NCBI RefSeq assembly: GCF_000001735.4
Contig: NC_003075.7
Location: 9,983,001-10,047,000, forward strand
Length of the DNA: 64,000 nt
From: Arabidopsis thaliana
Lineage: Eukaryota > Streptophyta > Magnoliopsida > Brassicales > Brassicaceae
Direction: 5' to 3'
Shown: piece by piece, positions 24,561-38,300 of the stretch
Position numbering within the stretch: the stretch's first letter is position 1
Layout of the letters: every line of letters begins with the position of its first letter
Program-made: the position numbers and the translations under genes
The notes under the pieces: model-generated
Database searches by the model: none
What the model was told of the DNA's origin: nothing
Seen by the model: only the letters and a program-made list of their open reading frames with translations

Positions 24561-27500
24561 TTGGTGACTAGTGTTGTTCTTGTCATTGGGTTATGCACAG
24601 AGATAAAGAGAATAAAAAGTCTTACTAAGATAAAGGTTAACTGAGGTTAGAGGAAAAAAGAGATAAGGATTAATTATTATTTTTGTCTTTATTAATCAAT
24701 ATATAGGATTAATTTCCTATAACAATACAAGAAAAAATCTAAACCTTACCAAAAAAAAAAATCTAAATCCCTTAATATGTCATTATATCAAAATTAGCCT
24801 AGTTTTATTAAATGTAGACCAATAATTTTACAAAAATATAACAAAATTTATTGTCCGGTATAGAACTATACCCATTTGTACCAATCAAAACGGTGCGAAG
24901 TAAACCGAACTAACATGATAAGAAAACTCTTTTAAAAGCTTTTTTATTAACTAATGAATATATTCTACTAAATGAATGGTAAATGAAAACATAACAAACT
25001 AAAACAAGCAATATTGTGAAAAAAAAAACAAAAAAAAAACAAGCAATATTCAGCTTTCATTTGGTTCTAAGTTTCAACAATGTTTCTGCATTTTAAAGAA
25101 CAAATAATCTAATAACCAAAAAATTAATCTGCACTAAAAATCTTTACCATAATCATTATCACAAGAAAATAATGGAAAACTTTATGCCAAAATATAGATC
25201 ATATATGTATTTTTATTGATGGTACACTATGTTTGTGGAAAATAATTATATATGCATAAGGTAGGGAAAGAAAAACTTTATTTTGCAGAGGTTCCATCTT
25301 TCAAACTCGTTGCCCAACTTTTATGATGACATGTGTGTGTGGTTTCAAAGCAACAGTTGAATTTAACCAAACTTCTTAATTTAATTAAAACCTATTTCCT
25401 TTTACTACTATATATCTAGTATTACTTAGGCTAAACTATATTCAGTGTGCACCCAAAAAAAAAAAACCTTACACTAAACTTTAAAATTCAAATTGCGCAA
25501 AAATCTAGATTAGTGAATACAGAATTAGTGTAAACACATTATTCTTTTCTATTGTCATTAATTGATTGTTAGATATAATTAATTACAGATGAAACAAATA
25601 GCATTGATTGTCCTAAATTCATAATGAGGTATATTCAACAACCAAACGAAACTTATATAGCATTTCTTGTAACGGCAAATGGAAAACTTTAGTTTGACCA
25701 TATCCAATTGTGATTATTATTTTAAAACAGAGTAAAGTTATGAATTGGTAGTCATTAATGTCATTATTCTTACTCAATTTTAATAGTATAAATTTTCTTA
25801 CAAAAAGTTCACCAATGTGATTATTTTGAAAAAAGGCAAAAACATAATATAATGGAAAACTTTCGTTAGTAGATGGTCATTTTTTACTCATTGGAATGAT
25901 CATTGCTTTCGCTTGTTCGTTCCTCCGTGACCATCCTTTTATTTTATTTTCCTTTTAACATAATTATTCAAACTTCATCGTATTCTTTTGAGGTCAAAAT
26001 TGGAGATGATCAGATGTTTGTTCTTTGGGGGTGAAAATAAAAAGCTTCATTACTTATAAAAACCGTATGAGCAAATTATATGTTATGTATGCAAGGATAA
26101 ACATTTTTCTTTTACGATACTAAAGAGATATTCGGTAAAAAATTCTCCAATAATACATAATACACGTTTTTTTTTCTCAAGAAATTGAACATCAAAATTG
26201 GAGTAAAATAATGACATTAAAGACTCAAGATTGGAGTAGAAGTAAATCTCAAAACTAGAGATTTCACATCAACAAATAATGTTTATGCTTTGTAAATTAC
26301 AAGTTTCCTTTTTTTGTTTTTTTTGGTCATCTAATAGATTATATTGGATACTTGGATGTGTTGACGAAAGGCAGGTTACAAATACTTGAAAACTAAATGA
26401 ACTGAATAAACGAAACCTACATGACCCGACTAAATTAGCCCGGACCTTCAAGAAACAAAAGCCAAACAAATCGAAGACCAAAACCGGACAAATCAGATAA
26501 TTAATAGACACACTAAACCGTCACTCGCAAAATGAGAATAAGTTGACAAAAAAACATTTTCAGACATCAAAAGCCAAACAAAACCCGAGAGCTAAAACAC
26601 GGAGAGAATTAAAACTTATTATCAAATAAGTATTTAGTCTATGACTATGCGTATCTTAACTATGTTGCATATACCGGCTTTTCAGGAATAGTTTGGAGCA
26701 ATTATCATGGTTTGGAGTTCTATCAGTTCTCATACTCAATGAGATAGGAGCAATGCGAAAGGTTTTACTTGTTCCTCTCCACAAGATGAATAAGGTAAAT
26801 GTCTGTCTTCGTTCCTTAGCTTTAAGTTCAGCTTTCTTCCGTTTCTCATTTACCTTAGTTGAGCTGGTCACTGTGAAGAACTTATTCAACGTTGTATTTA
26901 TGAAGCTTGTACGTAACGGACCAATCGAGGTAAGTTGTAACAGCTTATTTAATTGAGCCAAAATAAGAAAGAAAACAAAAACATTTATATATGAGCCTAT
27001 GAAAGTAACGTAAGAAATACTGAATAGCCCACAGTTTTGCCTCGGATTTCAAATGGTGGTCTTTGTAACTCAAATCTCAAATATGAACAAAATCTTACAA
27101 TCAAGAAATAAATTATGTTGTTTTGCTTTATGTTTGTTAGGAGTTGTTCGATACAACAGTTTAATATATTTTTATCAAAAAAAATGTTTAGTTTAGTTTC
27201 AGTTCAAATCTTTTTGGTTTTTGGTTTTAGAATAATAATCAAAAATAAAATCGAATATATACCGGTGTTTTCATACATTTTAAACACAATTTGGAAAAGA
27301 AAACGATGAGATATATATTTATGTAGTCTTCATGTTCCACATGAAATAGACAACTAACATTTGTCATATTTATGTGTTGTATATGTAATGTAATTGAATG
27401 AAGTTCTGACTTTTTAGGTGTCCCAATGCTATTCTCTTTTAGTTTTAGCCACACAATTTTCAACTCGTCTTTTTATTTCTACTTATAAAAAGATAAGTTT

Positions 27501-29849
27501 TTTTATATATATCTCAGTGGGGAAGAAACTAATTTGAAATCTCTTGCGTTATATTATGATTAAAAGAGATTAAAATAATTGCTTTTAATTTCTAAGGTTA
27601 CTATGATGAAATTTTTTAAAAGTAGTTACTAGTACTTGTTGAATCATTCAAATCTTATTAGTCCGACACAAGATAAACTTAAGATCGTGGTCGTGAAAGA
27701 GCTTTTTTCATTTCACGTGTCTTGTAATCTAAAAGCGTTCATTGAGATAATTTACGTGTTTCAGTGTTACTCTATATTTGTGATTTGGCCGAATAAAAAA
27801 TTAATCACGGCTCCTCTCTTCCGTTGTGTACCATTTTCTTTTCCCTTTGTATACCATATTGATTTCAATTTTCAACTATCAAAAGTAATTAGGTATCTAC
27901 TATTTTTTATGTTTGAATATTATTCTCATTTTTGTGACCTCCTTTTTCAAGGAATGGGTGCTTCAGCATTTTATAAGCAAGTTAGGATTATCAAAACTCG
28001 ACGGAATCTTGTTATTCTTGTAAGGCAATGTATCTCAAGGTGGTTGACGATATGTCATCAGTTAACTTTCCGCCAGTTCTAGTGGTTTATCTTCGCCATG
28101 GAACTCATTATCTTTAAAATGATTTTTTTTTGTTTTTTTAATATCTGGAAGTTCAACTCCAAAAGTTCTACATTCCGAGGCGGAATTCACACCAAGTTAA
28201 ATTCATCTTTTTTGGAGAAGAGATTTCTTCTAACGTGCCTTGAACCTACTACCTTCACCCGAGAAATTTACCACTAGGTCAATAGTTCGTTGGTTAGGAT
28301 GTTTAGACTTCTTTATCTATTTTCTAGTAATAACTTTTTCTCTTATGGTTTCGTTATCTGGATGTTGTAGTTCCTAAAAATACATCAACCTGTGTATCTT
28401 TTATTATCCATGTAAGTTTAATAGTTTCCAATTTGCTTTCCTTACGGAAGAGTATGATCTTGCCTATAATTTAATGAAATTGAGCTTTGGCGAAATATCT
28501 CATTTTATTGTGATCGAGTGATTTGATGACTCATCTTGGAGATGAGGAATTATGATTCGAGTTATTCAACTATGATTTTGTTTAAAGTTGGTCCTTAATC
28601 CTTAACTCCTTATAGATGTTTAAAACATCAATATTCGGCACTCCAAAAATGCGAAAGATTAGTATTTTGCGAAATTCCTGTTATCAAAGAAAATAAAAAT
28701 TCTTAAGCGAGTGTATTGATACGAGTCGGATTATTTAGGTTAAAAACAATAAGCCACTTTTTTTTGTCTGGGAAGGATAAGCCAAACAAAATGTGTATAT
28801 GCATCCATCTTTGTACGAAAATGTTATAATTCAAACGAAAGTAGTATTGATGTAATAATTGAATGAAAAAAACAGTTTCCTTTATAGAGTCATCACTTAT
28901 ACGAAAGTAGTCTTAGTTGTATTTTTTACTATTTTTATTGGTCCTTTTATTCCATCTTTGCCCAAAAAGAAAAGAAGAATAATTTTTCTCTTTTTGTTTG
29001 TAGATAAAGGAGCCGATGTCACAACAACCCATAGTTTTTTATTCGACCGGAACTTAAAACTGTTGGGGATAAATTCATTATGTTTAATACTTATGTGCTA
29101 TAAAGTTAGATTGTGTTTTTTTTTTATTAGAGATAGTTATATCAATATGTGTAAAATGTTATGATAATGTAAATATGTAATCTATAAATGTATGATGAGA
29201 GTCATGAGACAAAAGGTGACCCATGACAACTATAGCTTTCTTCCAAAACAGTAGTATCCATTTACGTACAATAGCGACCCACATATGAATCAATTTCCCT
29301 ACAATAATGTCATCGAACTGTTATTGATATTTTCTACTAATTTTATGTTATTTAAAACTATCTAGAAGTTTCCGTTTATATCATAAATTTATTTAAAATA
29401 ACTGTTATTAAAAAATGTCAAGATCGCATCATACATAACAAGCGTCCAAGGTTTCAACTATCTTGCAAAAACACATGGAACTAATTTTTTCTTCCTTCAA
29501 AAAAATAAAATTAAAAACTAGGGAACAAAAATAAAACATAAATGCACATATTCGTCTTGATCACTACTATATAGTTTTACAACTTTTTTTTGACACCTTT
29601 CTTTAATGGAAATTCTGATTCCTTCCTTTTTTGATAAGAATTTTCCAGATGTTGTAAAATAGATCTACACTTCAAGCTTAGTAACCTGAAAGAAAGAAAG
29701 AAAAAACAAACTCAATCATAAGAGTAACAAAGGAAAAAGAAGGAATTTGGGTTTAATTGATCTTAACAAAAGTTCGTAGTCAAATCTGGTAAAAAATGTA
29801 AAGTACAGGGACTGTAACTACAATACCTGAGGAGTTTTTTGTTTTTGTT
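24561..29849. other. Gene-poor AT-rich intergenic DNA
   Basis: No gene is recognised. At 26640-26960 both strands are open for about 90-100 codons with more balanced composition; the minus-strand frame includes a basic stretch NEKRKKAELKAKERRQ. At 27636-28082 a 148-codon plus frame is hydrophobic and AT-driven. Neither has a recognised domain, and I treat both as probable transposon or gene debris. Confidence 0.4.
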
Positions 29850-32267
29850 TTATTCTTCTTCACTATTAGAAGACGACGGAGAATTGTTTCCATCGTCGCC
29901 GGCTACCCAATACTGCTTCGTGGCGACAAGAATCTTCTCCGGCACGAGAGGACCGTCTTCATGATCCATTAACTTAGTATCCCATCTCATTCCATCAACG
30001 ATCTTCCTCACATCATTCAAAACATCAACCTCATCCCGGAAAATCACAATCCCTTCCGGTCGTAAAATCCGATCAGTTTCAAGAAGAATATCCTCAAGTT
30101 TGCAGCTGCCAACATGAAATTGACCCATTACTTAAACAACCCTAGTACAGAATTGAAAAATTCATCACTAGTTCTCAAAAAGTTTGTAGCTTTAGGGTTT
30201 AGATCAATGGTTGGTAATTCTCAGAAAGTTCATAGCTTTAAGGTTAAAACAAGTGTTTACTAATTCTCAGAAAGTTCATAGCTTTGGGTTTCACTTCAAC
30301 GTTGCTAAGTCTCAGAAAGTTTGTAGCTTTAGGGCTAAATAAAGGGTTGCTTTGATTCTCAGAAAGTGTGGAGCTTTAAGGTTAAGTTAGGGTTTATAAT
30401 CATTACCTGTGCTGATACAAGCTGAAGACACCACTAGCGTGAATGAAATCGTATGTTCTTGGATAAGTTGAAAAGCCTTCACACCTACAGAGATTTGAAC
30501 AGTAGAGATTGTATGATTGTTGCCATTGATGGAAGGAAGATAAAGATTTGTGTGTGGATAGATGTTTTACCAGTCATGATAGATACCAATGAGACCTCTC
30601 TCATAAACAACACTCAATGTGTTCTTGTTAATGGTTGGAATCACATTCATAACCCACGATTTAGGCGATTCAAGCGCAGCAGCGAATCCACCAAGACCGG
30701 CGTTCATATCCATCACATTACGGTATCTGGTGGAACCTATCAGTCTGTTAATTCTCTTGTATCCGGTCACTCGCTTCTTCCATAGATTGATGTCTTCTTG
30801 GTATGATTCCTCGTCGACGCCATTAATCAAACCTTTAGAGATACTTGGAGGCACTGCGAATAGCCTCTCGGGGAACTTCTTTAGCTTTCCTCCAGCAACT
30901 TCTTCTTCGTTTGATACTTTAGGGAATGGTGTTACACACGTTTCTATCTCCTTGTACCAGACATCGTCAGTGTCCTTTCTTTTGCAGGTGTCAACCGGTG
31001 TTGATCTATCGCATGATCTATCGTTTATTTTCTTTCTGAAAATTGCAATGTCTCCCTTCTCATACTTCTTCTCCCAGCATAAGGACTCTGCGATTCCCTC
31101 TATTCTCTTTTGCTCGGCATTTAGCTCTGCTTTAGTTCGGTTCCACGTCTTGTGCCATGTCTTCCAGTTGATTGGAGGACCCGATAAGACCCAGTAACCT
31201 CCAGGTCTCAAGACTCTATCTACTTCCATTAAGTATGTTCCCTCTGTACAAGCAATCAAGAAGCAAAGACACCAATATGAGTACAAGCAAGAAATGGATT
31301 TTCGCCTAATTTGATAGTTAATATTTACCGTTTGCGGTCCATGGTATCAAGCATCGAGAGCATTGAGCCATGTCAAAGGCTCTTGCAGGGTAAGGAAGAA
31401 GGATTGATCCAAGAACAGCGATAATCGCTGGAACACCTCTCTCAAGCGCAAACTGGACTTGTGCTTCGTGGTTATCCCTTGGCGCAAACGACATAGTCAA
31501 AACATTCCTCTTAAGCATATAAGCACCCCAACTAGCAACCTAGAGATGGTAAATTAGCATCAATAAGAATCTAAGAAATGAATAAGATATGTTACTAGAT
31601 CAAACAGAAATCGACTTACCCCACATCCAGTGTCCAATGCGGTTCTAACAGAGCCATCTTTGATAGGGATAACAGAAGCTAGCTCTTCAATATACGCATC
31701 AGCACCTTGAGGAAACATAGTTCCTCCACCAGGGAATTTAAACACATTCCCTTGAAACTGAACCCAATTCTGTCCAGCTTTTTCGACAGTCAAGCTCTTG
31801 AAAGGAGCATTAGCATAGTGAACATAATCTCTGCTTTTAGGCCAAGGGAAAGGAGTCATATACCCTTTAGGAGCTGGAACAAGACAACGCAGCTTCTCAT
31901 TATCAGGAGGACAATGTCTCTCTCTGTAAATCATGTTCTCTCTCGGGAACTTCATAGCTCGGTCTTGCTCTTGACAAGGCGTGTAATCCTTGAGCTTCAC
32001 ATCACACGGTTTGAAAGAAACAGGTTTGGGATCAGCTTTATGTGGGATCTTCACTGTGTTGTGATGAGGTTCAAAATCAAGATCAGTGACAATGTCAGTA
32101 CACTGCGCTTGCTTTGTAATCTCCATAGCTATGCTATCTCCTTTACCAAACCCACTCTTTTGCCATGCTCCAAGAAGATAGAAGAAACAACATAAACCAA
32201 CCACAACGAGTAGAGATAGTGTACTTCTCGATCTGTTATTCCCTGGTGGGTTATGCTTAGAACCCAT
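29850..32267 (-). CDS. PMT14: Probable Golgi methyltransferase PMT14 (probable AT4G18030)
   Basis: Five minus-strand exons (31620-32267, 31329-31539, 30571-31243, 30407-30484, 29850-30105) sum to 1866 nt and 621 residues. The protein is of the QUA2/QUA3-type DUF248 (Methyltransf_29) family: predicted SAM-dependent enzymes of the Golgi, thought to methyl-esterify pectin. A short basic cytosolic tail precedes one membrane anchor at about residues 16-35 ([20 protein letters not shown]), giving type II topology. Family blocks follow: [50 protein letters not shown]-binding [55 protein letters not shown] and [15 protein letters not shown]. The tail ends in acidic NSEEE. A 5'UTR intron fits 32284-32561. 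Substrate is inferred from the family. Confidence 0.95.
30172..30400. repeat. 46-bp tandem repeat inside the PMT14 intron
   Basis: Five imperfect units begin at about 30172, 30218, 30264, 30310 and 30356. Each starts ttctcagaaagtt-tagcttt with small variations, a period of 46 bases. Together they fill most of the 301-base intron between exons 4 and 5 of PMT14 (30106-30406). Confidence 0.85.
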
Positions 32268-32561
32268 GATTCTTTCTAATCTCCTGAAACCATTCCCAAC
32301 AAATCACAAACTTGATTCTCAGTATAACGACACAACTTTGAGCTTAAACATCAAGATCTGTTAAAAAAGGATCTAGCTAATTCAAACTAATCAAAACCTA
32401 GCCTTTAACAATTGAAATCTAGAGTTTATGGATTCAAAAGACTAATCCTAACATAGAAAGATTCAAAGACCGTAACTTTAGCACTGAAATCGAAAACACA
32501 GAATCGGATCTCGTTGAAACAGAGCTAGAACACGAACTAACAGTAGAGAAAAATATTGAAC

Positions 32562-33723
32562 CTGGTCGATGTAGATCTTGTTGAAGCAGAGAGACTCTAA
32601 AATTTCTCTTATCAGATCTCTCTGGTTTAAGCTCTTTTCAGTGATGAGCTTGCAGTAGCCAGAAAGTATAAAGCTTTGTGAGTGTGACAGAGAGAGAACT
32701 CACTTAAAATAATGTCTTCTTCTTCTTTGTCTTCACTAATTAAGATTTGATTTTTAACTTGAAGATGAAGGCGCGTTTGATTTTATTCAATTTCTATAAA
32801 CAAAACATGTTGGAATTAAATGTGTGTAGTTTCGCAGCAAGATCTTCATAACAATATTATTACAATACTCAATAGATTTAGATCTAATCTGGACTGCACA
32901 TGCATCCTTATGTTTATTTTTATTCAACCTCTTTTGTGTGCGTTTATATATATAAACCTATACTTTATTATTTTGCATATTTGAAGCTTTTGGGTAGTTG
33001 ATTGTAGCTATTTAAAATCAATTTCAGATTATGGTTTAGCATAATTGGAAAACCTTTTGTTTATATATTAAAAAAGATCAAATCCATATGCTATAAGATT
33101 GCATAATAATAGAAAGGAAAATTTTATTTGTTGAAACGAGTGATGTATTATTATTAGCCGAAGAATCTTGTCGTCCCAAGTGGTCCTTTTCAGACAGTTG
33201 GACAATTTACATACTCGCTACTTAGATCTCCTACCGACACTCCCATTTCCTCTAAACCGGTCACCGTCAAAAACCGAGTTAATCGGTTCACACTGCTAAA
33301 TAATCATTCCATTAAAATAAATGCTGAGGTGGATCTTTAAAACCTAAATTAAAAGGTTAATTATAAAGGATGTAAATGTGACAATGTAAAAGTAGTTTTC
33401 TCTAAAACCGGTTAAAGTCAATCGCTCATGAGTGTACATGGGCTCTTGTCAAGTAAACATATACACTATTCAGGCTTTTAAGGCCCGCCTTGGGTAGACA
33501 GAAGCACTGTTTGTCTGTAAAGCTTGCGCTCACTCCGGTGGTTTTATACAAGGGCACCAACGTAAATATTATGAAGAACCATACTAATATATTACTAAAT
33601 GAAATGTTAGAGCTTCGTGAACAATCAACACTAGCAAAGACAGACTGTCAAGTCATGTTTAGATAAATAGAGATCTCTCACATACAAAACTGTAATTGAA
33701 ACAATGCAAAGATTTGAGAGGTT
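32562..33723. other. PMT14 promoter and intergenic DNA up to the EIF4E1 3' end
   Basis: The left part is the leader and promoter region of PMT14, the right part the 3' flank of EIF4E1. Both genes run to the left, so PMT14 lies downstream of EIF4E1. No other gene is seen. Confidence 0.6.
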
Positions 33724-35151
33724 TCAAGCGGTGTAAGCGTTCTTTGCATTCCTGTCGAGCTTCTTCGCATCCTCCTGAAAAAAAAAGAAACCAAACCAAA
33801 CAATGAGAGATCTGAAGAAAATGAAGACTTTTGAATTAGAATTATGAGAAGCTTTCTTCTTACATGGATGATGAAACCTATGCTGTTGTTGTAATCGAGA
33901 AACTCCTTCCATTGTTTTCCAATGCTCACCTGCAACATTTGATGCAGACGAGAATTAAAGTCTTATTTTTACACAGAGAGACTGTTTGATGAGTTTTGAT
34001 GAGAAAGGTCTTTTCTATTTACCTGAGCAGCTTCGTTTGAAGCATTTTTAGTCCAAATAGATATCCTTTCTTGCTTTCCTCTAATGTTGACAACTGCTCC
34101 ACATATTTCATCTCCATGATCAAACTGCTCTCCAATCAATGCAAGCAACTAAACCAAGCATGTAAAAAGAAAAACCGGTGAGATTCAATTGGATGATGAC
34201 GCAGGAGTTACGAGTCAAAATAAAAGAAGAATAGAAACCGTACAGTGTAGAGCCAGCTCTTATCAGACTTCTCCTTAGGGAAAGTCATAGTCCATTTTCC
34301 TCCATTAGCACAAATAGGATCCTCCCACTTAGGTTCAATGATGTGTTTGAAACAGTAGAAGTCAGCTCCGTGAGCTAACTTGCTCGGATGCTTCATGTTG
34401 TTGTACAAACTGCAAACCAAAATGTCTTTTAAAATAAGAAGTCGAAAGAACAATACACAAACCTATGAATCTCATTGGGAAGAGCAAGAACTATACAACA
34501 TCAACCCTCAGTCATCACGAAAGTGTTTGCTCAAATTCTGATACCTAGAAAACCACTAAGAAAGATTTCAAAGTTGGTCTCTTTCTCTCACAAACTTTGC
34601 TCTTCTACTTTACTTCACAAACAAGTGAACAGAATATCAAAGCTAAACCCTAACATAAGCTTTAGCTACGAATTCAAACACCAAACATAGCAATTCATCA
34701 AAAACATATAATGACTTCAATGGGATCTTCTAATCCCCCAATAAAGAACATAACTTTCCTCAACAAATCGAAACCTATAACAAAACCCAGATGCAGAATA
34801 ATTGAACAAACCAGATATTGAGTCGGAAATAAAATAAAATCAAAAACCTAACCTCCAAAATTCCTCAACAGTTGAAAACGTAAACACGGGTCGCAAGGAA
34901 CTTCCCCAAGAGGTTTGTTTCGATTTCACAGCAGGATTATCGAACCAGAAAGTCCATGAATGTTCCAGAGGATGCGATTCAGGAACACCGGATTTGCTCG
35001 ATTCGTCAACGTTTCCGTCTCCTTCTCCTCCGGCGATCTCTCCTTCTTCGGCATCATCACCTTCCTCATGGTATCGATCAATCGGATTCTCTATTGAATT
35101 AGGCTTAGCTTCTTCCGTTACAACAGATTTGGGAGTGTCTTCTACCGCCAT
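33724..35151 (-). CDS. EIF4E1: Translation initiation factor eIF4E1, cap-binding (probable AT4G18040)
   Basis: Five minus-strand exons (34853-35151, 34244-34409, 34023-34148, 33864-33929, 33724-33774) give 708 nt and 235 residues, the usual plant eIF4E size. It binds the mRNA 5' cap in the cytosol and with eIF4G forms eIF4F. The acidic variable N-terminus ([16 protein letters not shown]) leads into the conserved core: [49 protein letters not shown] with the cap-stacking Trp, [39 protein letters not shown], and the C-terminal KNAYTA. In plants it is also the host factor used by several potyviruses and cucumoviruses; the symbol CUM1 was given for such a mutant. The start is the first ATG, in good context. 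Confidence 0.97.
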
Positions 35152-35284
35152 TGTTTCTCCGAACTGCTTCTCTTTCTCTCTATCTCTCTGTCTATTACTC
35201 TTCTCCAAACTAATGTACTTCCTCTCGTAGGGTTAACTATGATACGACGTCGTTTTAATTACATACTTCTTGTCTTTTTTCTTT

Positions 35285-35321
35285 TTGGGCCGAAGAGATA
35301 ACTTAACAACTATTATGGGCT
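35285..35321 (-). promoter_or_regulatory. Site II-like motifs upstream of EIF4E1
   Basis: TTGGGCC at 35285-35291 and TGGGCT at 35316-35321 lie about 135-170 bases upstream of the EIF4E1 ATG. TGGGCC/T elements are typical of promoters of plant translation-related genes. Function here is inferred from position and family. Confidence 0.45.
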
Positions 35322-38300
35322 TTAACTTGTCTCCGGCTCTTTTTGCTCTTAAAGGTTTTTCTAATGGTCGTGTTAGTTTGAAGTACATGTACTAAATTAT
35401 GTTTGTTTTGTAGTCTTCAAAAAAATCAAATAATTTTAGTGATTAACGTTAATTCAAAATATGAAACGTGAAAATGTTTATAGACTGAATTTTTAGTCAT
35501 TAGTTGATGAAATCAGTCACCAAAACTGGTTGCCAAATTCGATTATTGAATTACTAACCACATAAACAAACAACAAACTTTAGAATTGGTTGTTTTCGTT
35601 AGTTTGGTCGTTGATCGCTAGCAGCTACAAAAAAGTTAAGAAAACATGTTGTTATTGTCAGAACTGTAAAACGAACATGATCAGGTTTTTATATGCTTTC
35701 ACAAAAGCATATAATATGATTATTAAGAAAATGTGAAGTATTTTGTAGACTGTCAAAAGTTTGAGAGATTTATATCTTATGGAAGTGTTAATAGCTTTTG
35801 ACTATATAAGTGAGTTTGTCTTACCTTTCTATTTCTAAAGGTTGTGATCTGCCTGCCGCCCCATAATAGTATTTCTTTTAAGATATTAAATTGTTTATGT
35901 ACCTAGTTTGGGTTAATTAATATATATAATATGTTAGACCAACAAGACAACTGGATTATATTCTAAATCTAAACAATATACAATTGTGTTTAAGTTCCGT
36001 GCATGTAAATTTAAAAGTTTAAATCAGTGGATATACCACGTACAGAAACAAAACGAAATTTCTTATATTCATTCCATTGGTTTTATCGGTCAAACGAAAG
36101 AAAGGAGAAAATAAAAAGATTTCATAATGTTTCGCAGTCGAATGTATTCTATTACTTCATAGTTGATAGAGACGTATAACTAAGTGAAGCTGGTTCTATT
36201 CCATTAACTGTCAGAATTTGTTTATTGTGCATCACTACTCACTAGTAACTTAGTAAGTAGTAACTAATTGTGCAGAATATACTCAAAAAAGTTATTCTCG
36301 ACACCAGGAGAGACTATAAATATAGAGTTTGGTTTTTGTTTACATTTCTATGCTATATATTCTTTAGATTTTATAAGAAATAAGATTATTTGATTCGCTG
36401 CAAAAACATAATTGCATGGCTTGTCTATATGCCGTCAAACCAAGAATCTCGAATGTTAGTTATACACGTTTCAAATATATATTTGATATGAGTTATTCGA
36501 GAATATATTTATAATGATAGTACATACGTAATTCGAAAAGAATAAGTTTAAGTTTGCTTTAGTTGTCAACCATTCTTTATACCAAAAATAAATAAATTGT
36601 CAACCATTCTTTATACCAAAAATAAATAAATTGTCAACCATTCTTAATCTAACTTCTCAGTGCGTGTGATTTTTTTTTAAGCAGATGTAAGAAAGAAAAA
36701 GGTTGTCGACGTTAATCATGGCTCATGCAATGAATCAAATAAACTTATTTTATATTTATCAACATATTTTATATACGGGAGATTTTTCAAATCTATCGAC
36801 TTTTTTGTTTAGCAACGAGCGCTTAATGATGGTCGATAGATCAAAGTTTGTCGCTAGTTGACGTTTTCTTTTGTAGTAAAGAACTGATCAACAGTTTTTT
36901 TTTTTCTTTTTTTTTTTGTAAAGTTTAGAAGTGACTGCCTGACTGGTATTGACGACACAAGTGATAATTGATAAATGATGAGTTTGGATCGTATGAATTG
37001 ACTTGTATGGTAATATTGCATAACGCGTCATCGTTTCTCCCATTATTCTATAAAGATTAGAATCAAAATCTCTTTTTAATTTCTTTTCAACTTTTAAAAA
37101 ATTAACATTAATATTTACTTTTGAAAAGAAAGTAAACTTACAAAACATGTCCAAAGAACAGAGAAAATTTGAATCCATAATTGATGTACATTCTTTTTAT
37201 GAAAAGATATGTAAGACTTACATAGAGTATATATAATTTAAATTGTAAAAAGAAATTTAAAGGAAATGGAAAACAAGGTTAATGCATACTTTGCTTCATC
37301 TTTTTTTATTAATCACTTTTATCAAAAATATATAAATTAATCACTATATTCTTTGGGTTTTCTTTTCCTTGACACTGTCATGAACATTTATGCGCTATAC
37401 ATGTAATCATTTCACATCAAATTGTCACTGATTAAGTTCACTCGAATATAATTGTCACTGATTACGTAATCATTGGTGAATGATGATGCCCAAGGAAGCA
37501 AACTTGTCTCTTATCTGGTGTTTATATTTGTTTGAAGTTATCTCATAACAACAACTCGATGCCAGAAAATTTTATGCCACAACAACAACTAAAATTATAG
37601 CTTGAATCTATCAATGAGCGGTGAACTATCCGTATGGCCCGTGCTTGGGAGATATATACCTAAGTAAGTGTTGTTTGATTATAAGAATTATTTCTCTTTG
37701 ATATATATCGTACACCACATGATTTATATTACTCATTTCCTTTCATTATGCACATTTTATACAATTTTCACACATTAAAAACTATAAATTCATCTTATAA
37801 TTAACATTTATGATATGCAATTTCATTTTATTTCATTAACTAAGAAAGCAAAAATTAAACAGAAAAGTTTGGAACTTAATTTTTAAAATATACATTGAAA
37901 AATATTTTTTGTTAAAGTATATAACAACATTTATTATGAAAAATGGAGTAATACTTAGAGAACACTTATAAGTTATCAACTATACACATATATACCATCT
38001 TTTCCAAAAGCAAGTTTTCACACAAATTTGCGGATATAAAGATGTTTGATTCTCCACTAAGGATTATCCTTAATCCATATGACTAAATTATTTTTAATAT
38101 GATTCTTGTTAACTCTAAACCAATCAATTAATATGCCGACAAAAAAAAAGACCAATCAATATTATATTATACGTGTACTTTTTAGGCTTTTAGCTTCCCA
38201 TCTTAATAACAAAAGTAGAACATTTACACCAAAAACAAAACAAAACTAGAACATAATAAGTGAATACAAAATTAAGCAAATAAAGAGTGTAACAGTTATA

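Noticed and set aside
27636..28082. 148-codon plus-strand frame
   Set aside because: Hydrophobic and AT-driven, with no motif, no convincing splice or promoter context; kept only as part of the intergenic description.
30619..31197. 192-codon plus-strand frame
   Set aside because: Antisense shadow of PMT14 exon 3, with no domain or promoter of its own.
31707..32195. 162-codon plus-strand frame
   Set aside because: Antisense shadow of PMT14 exon 1.
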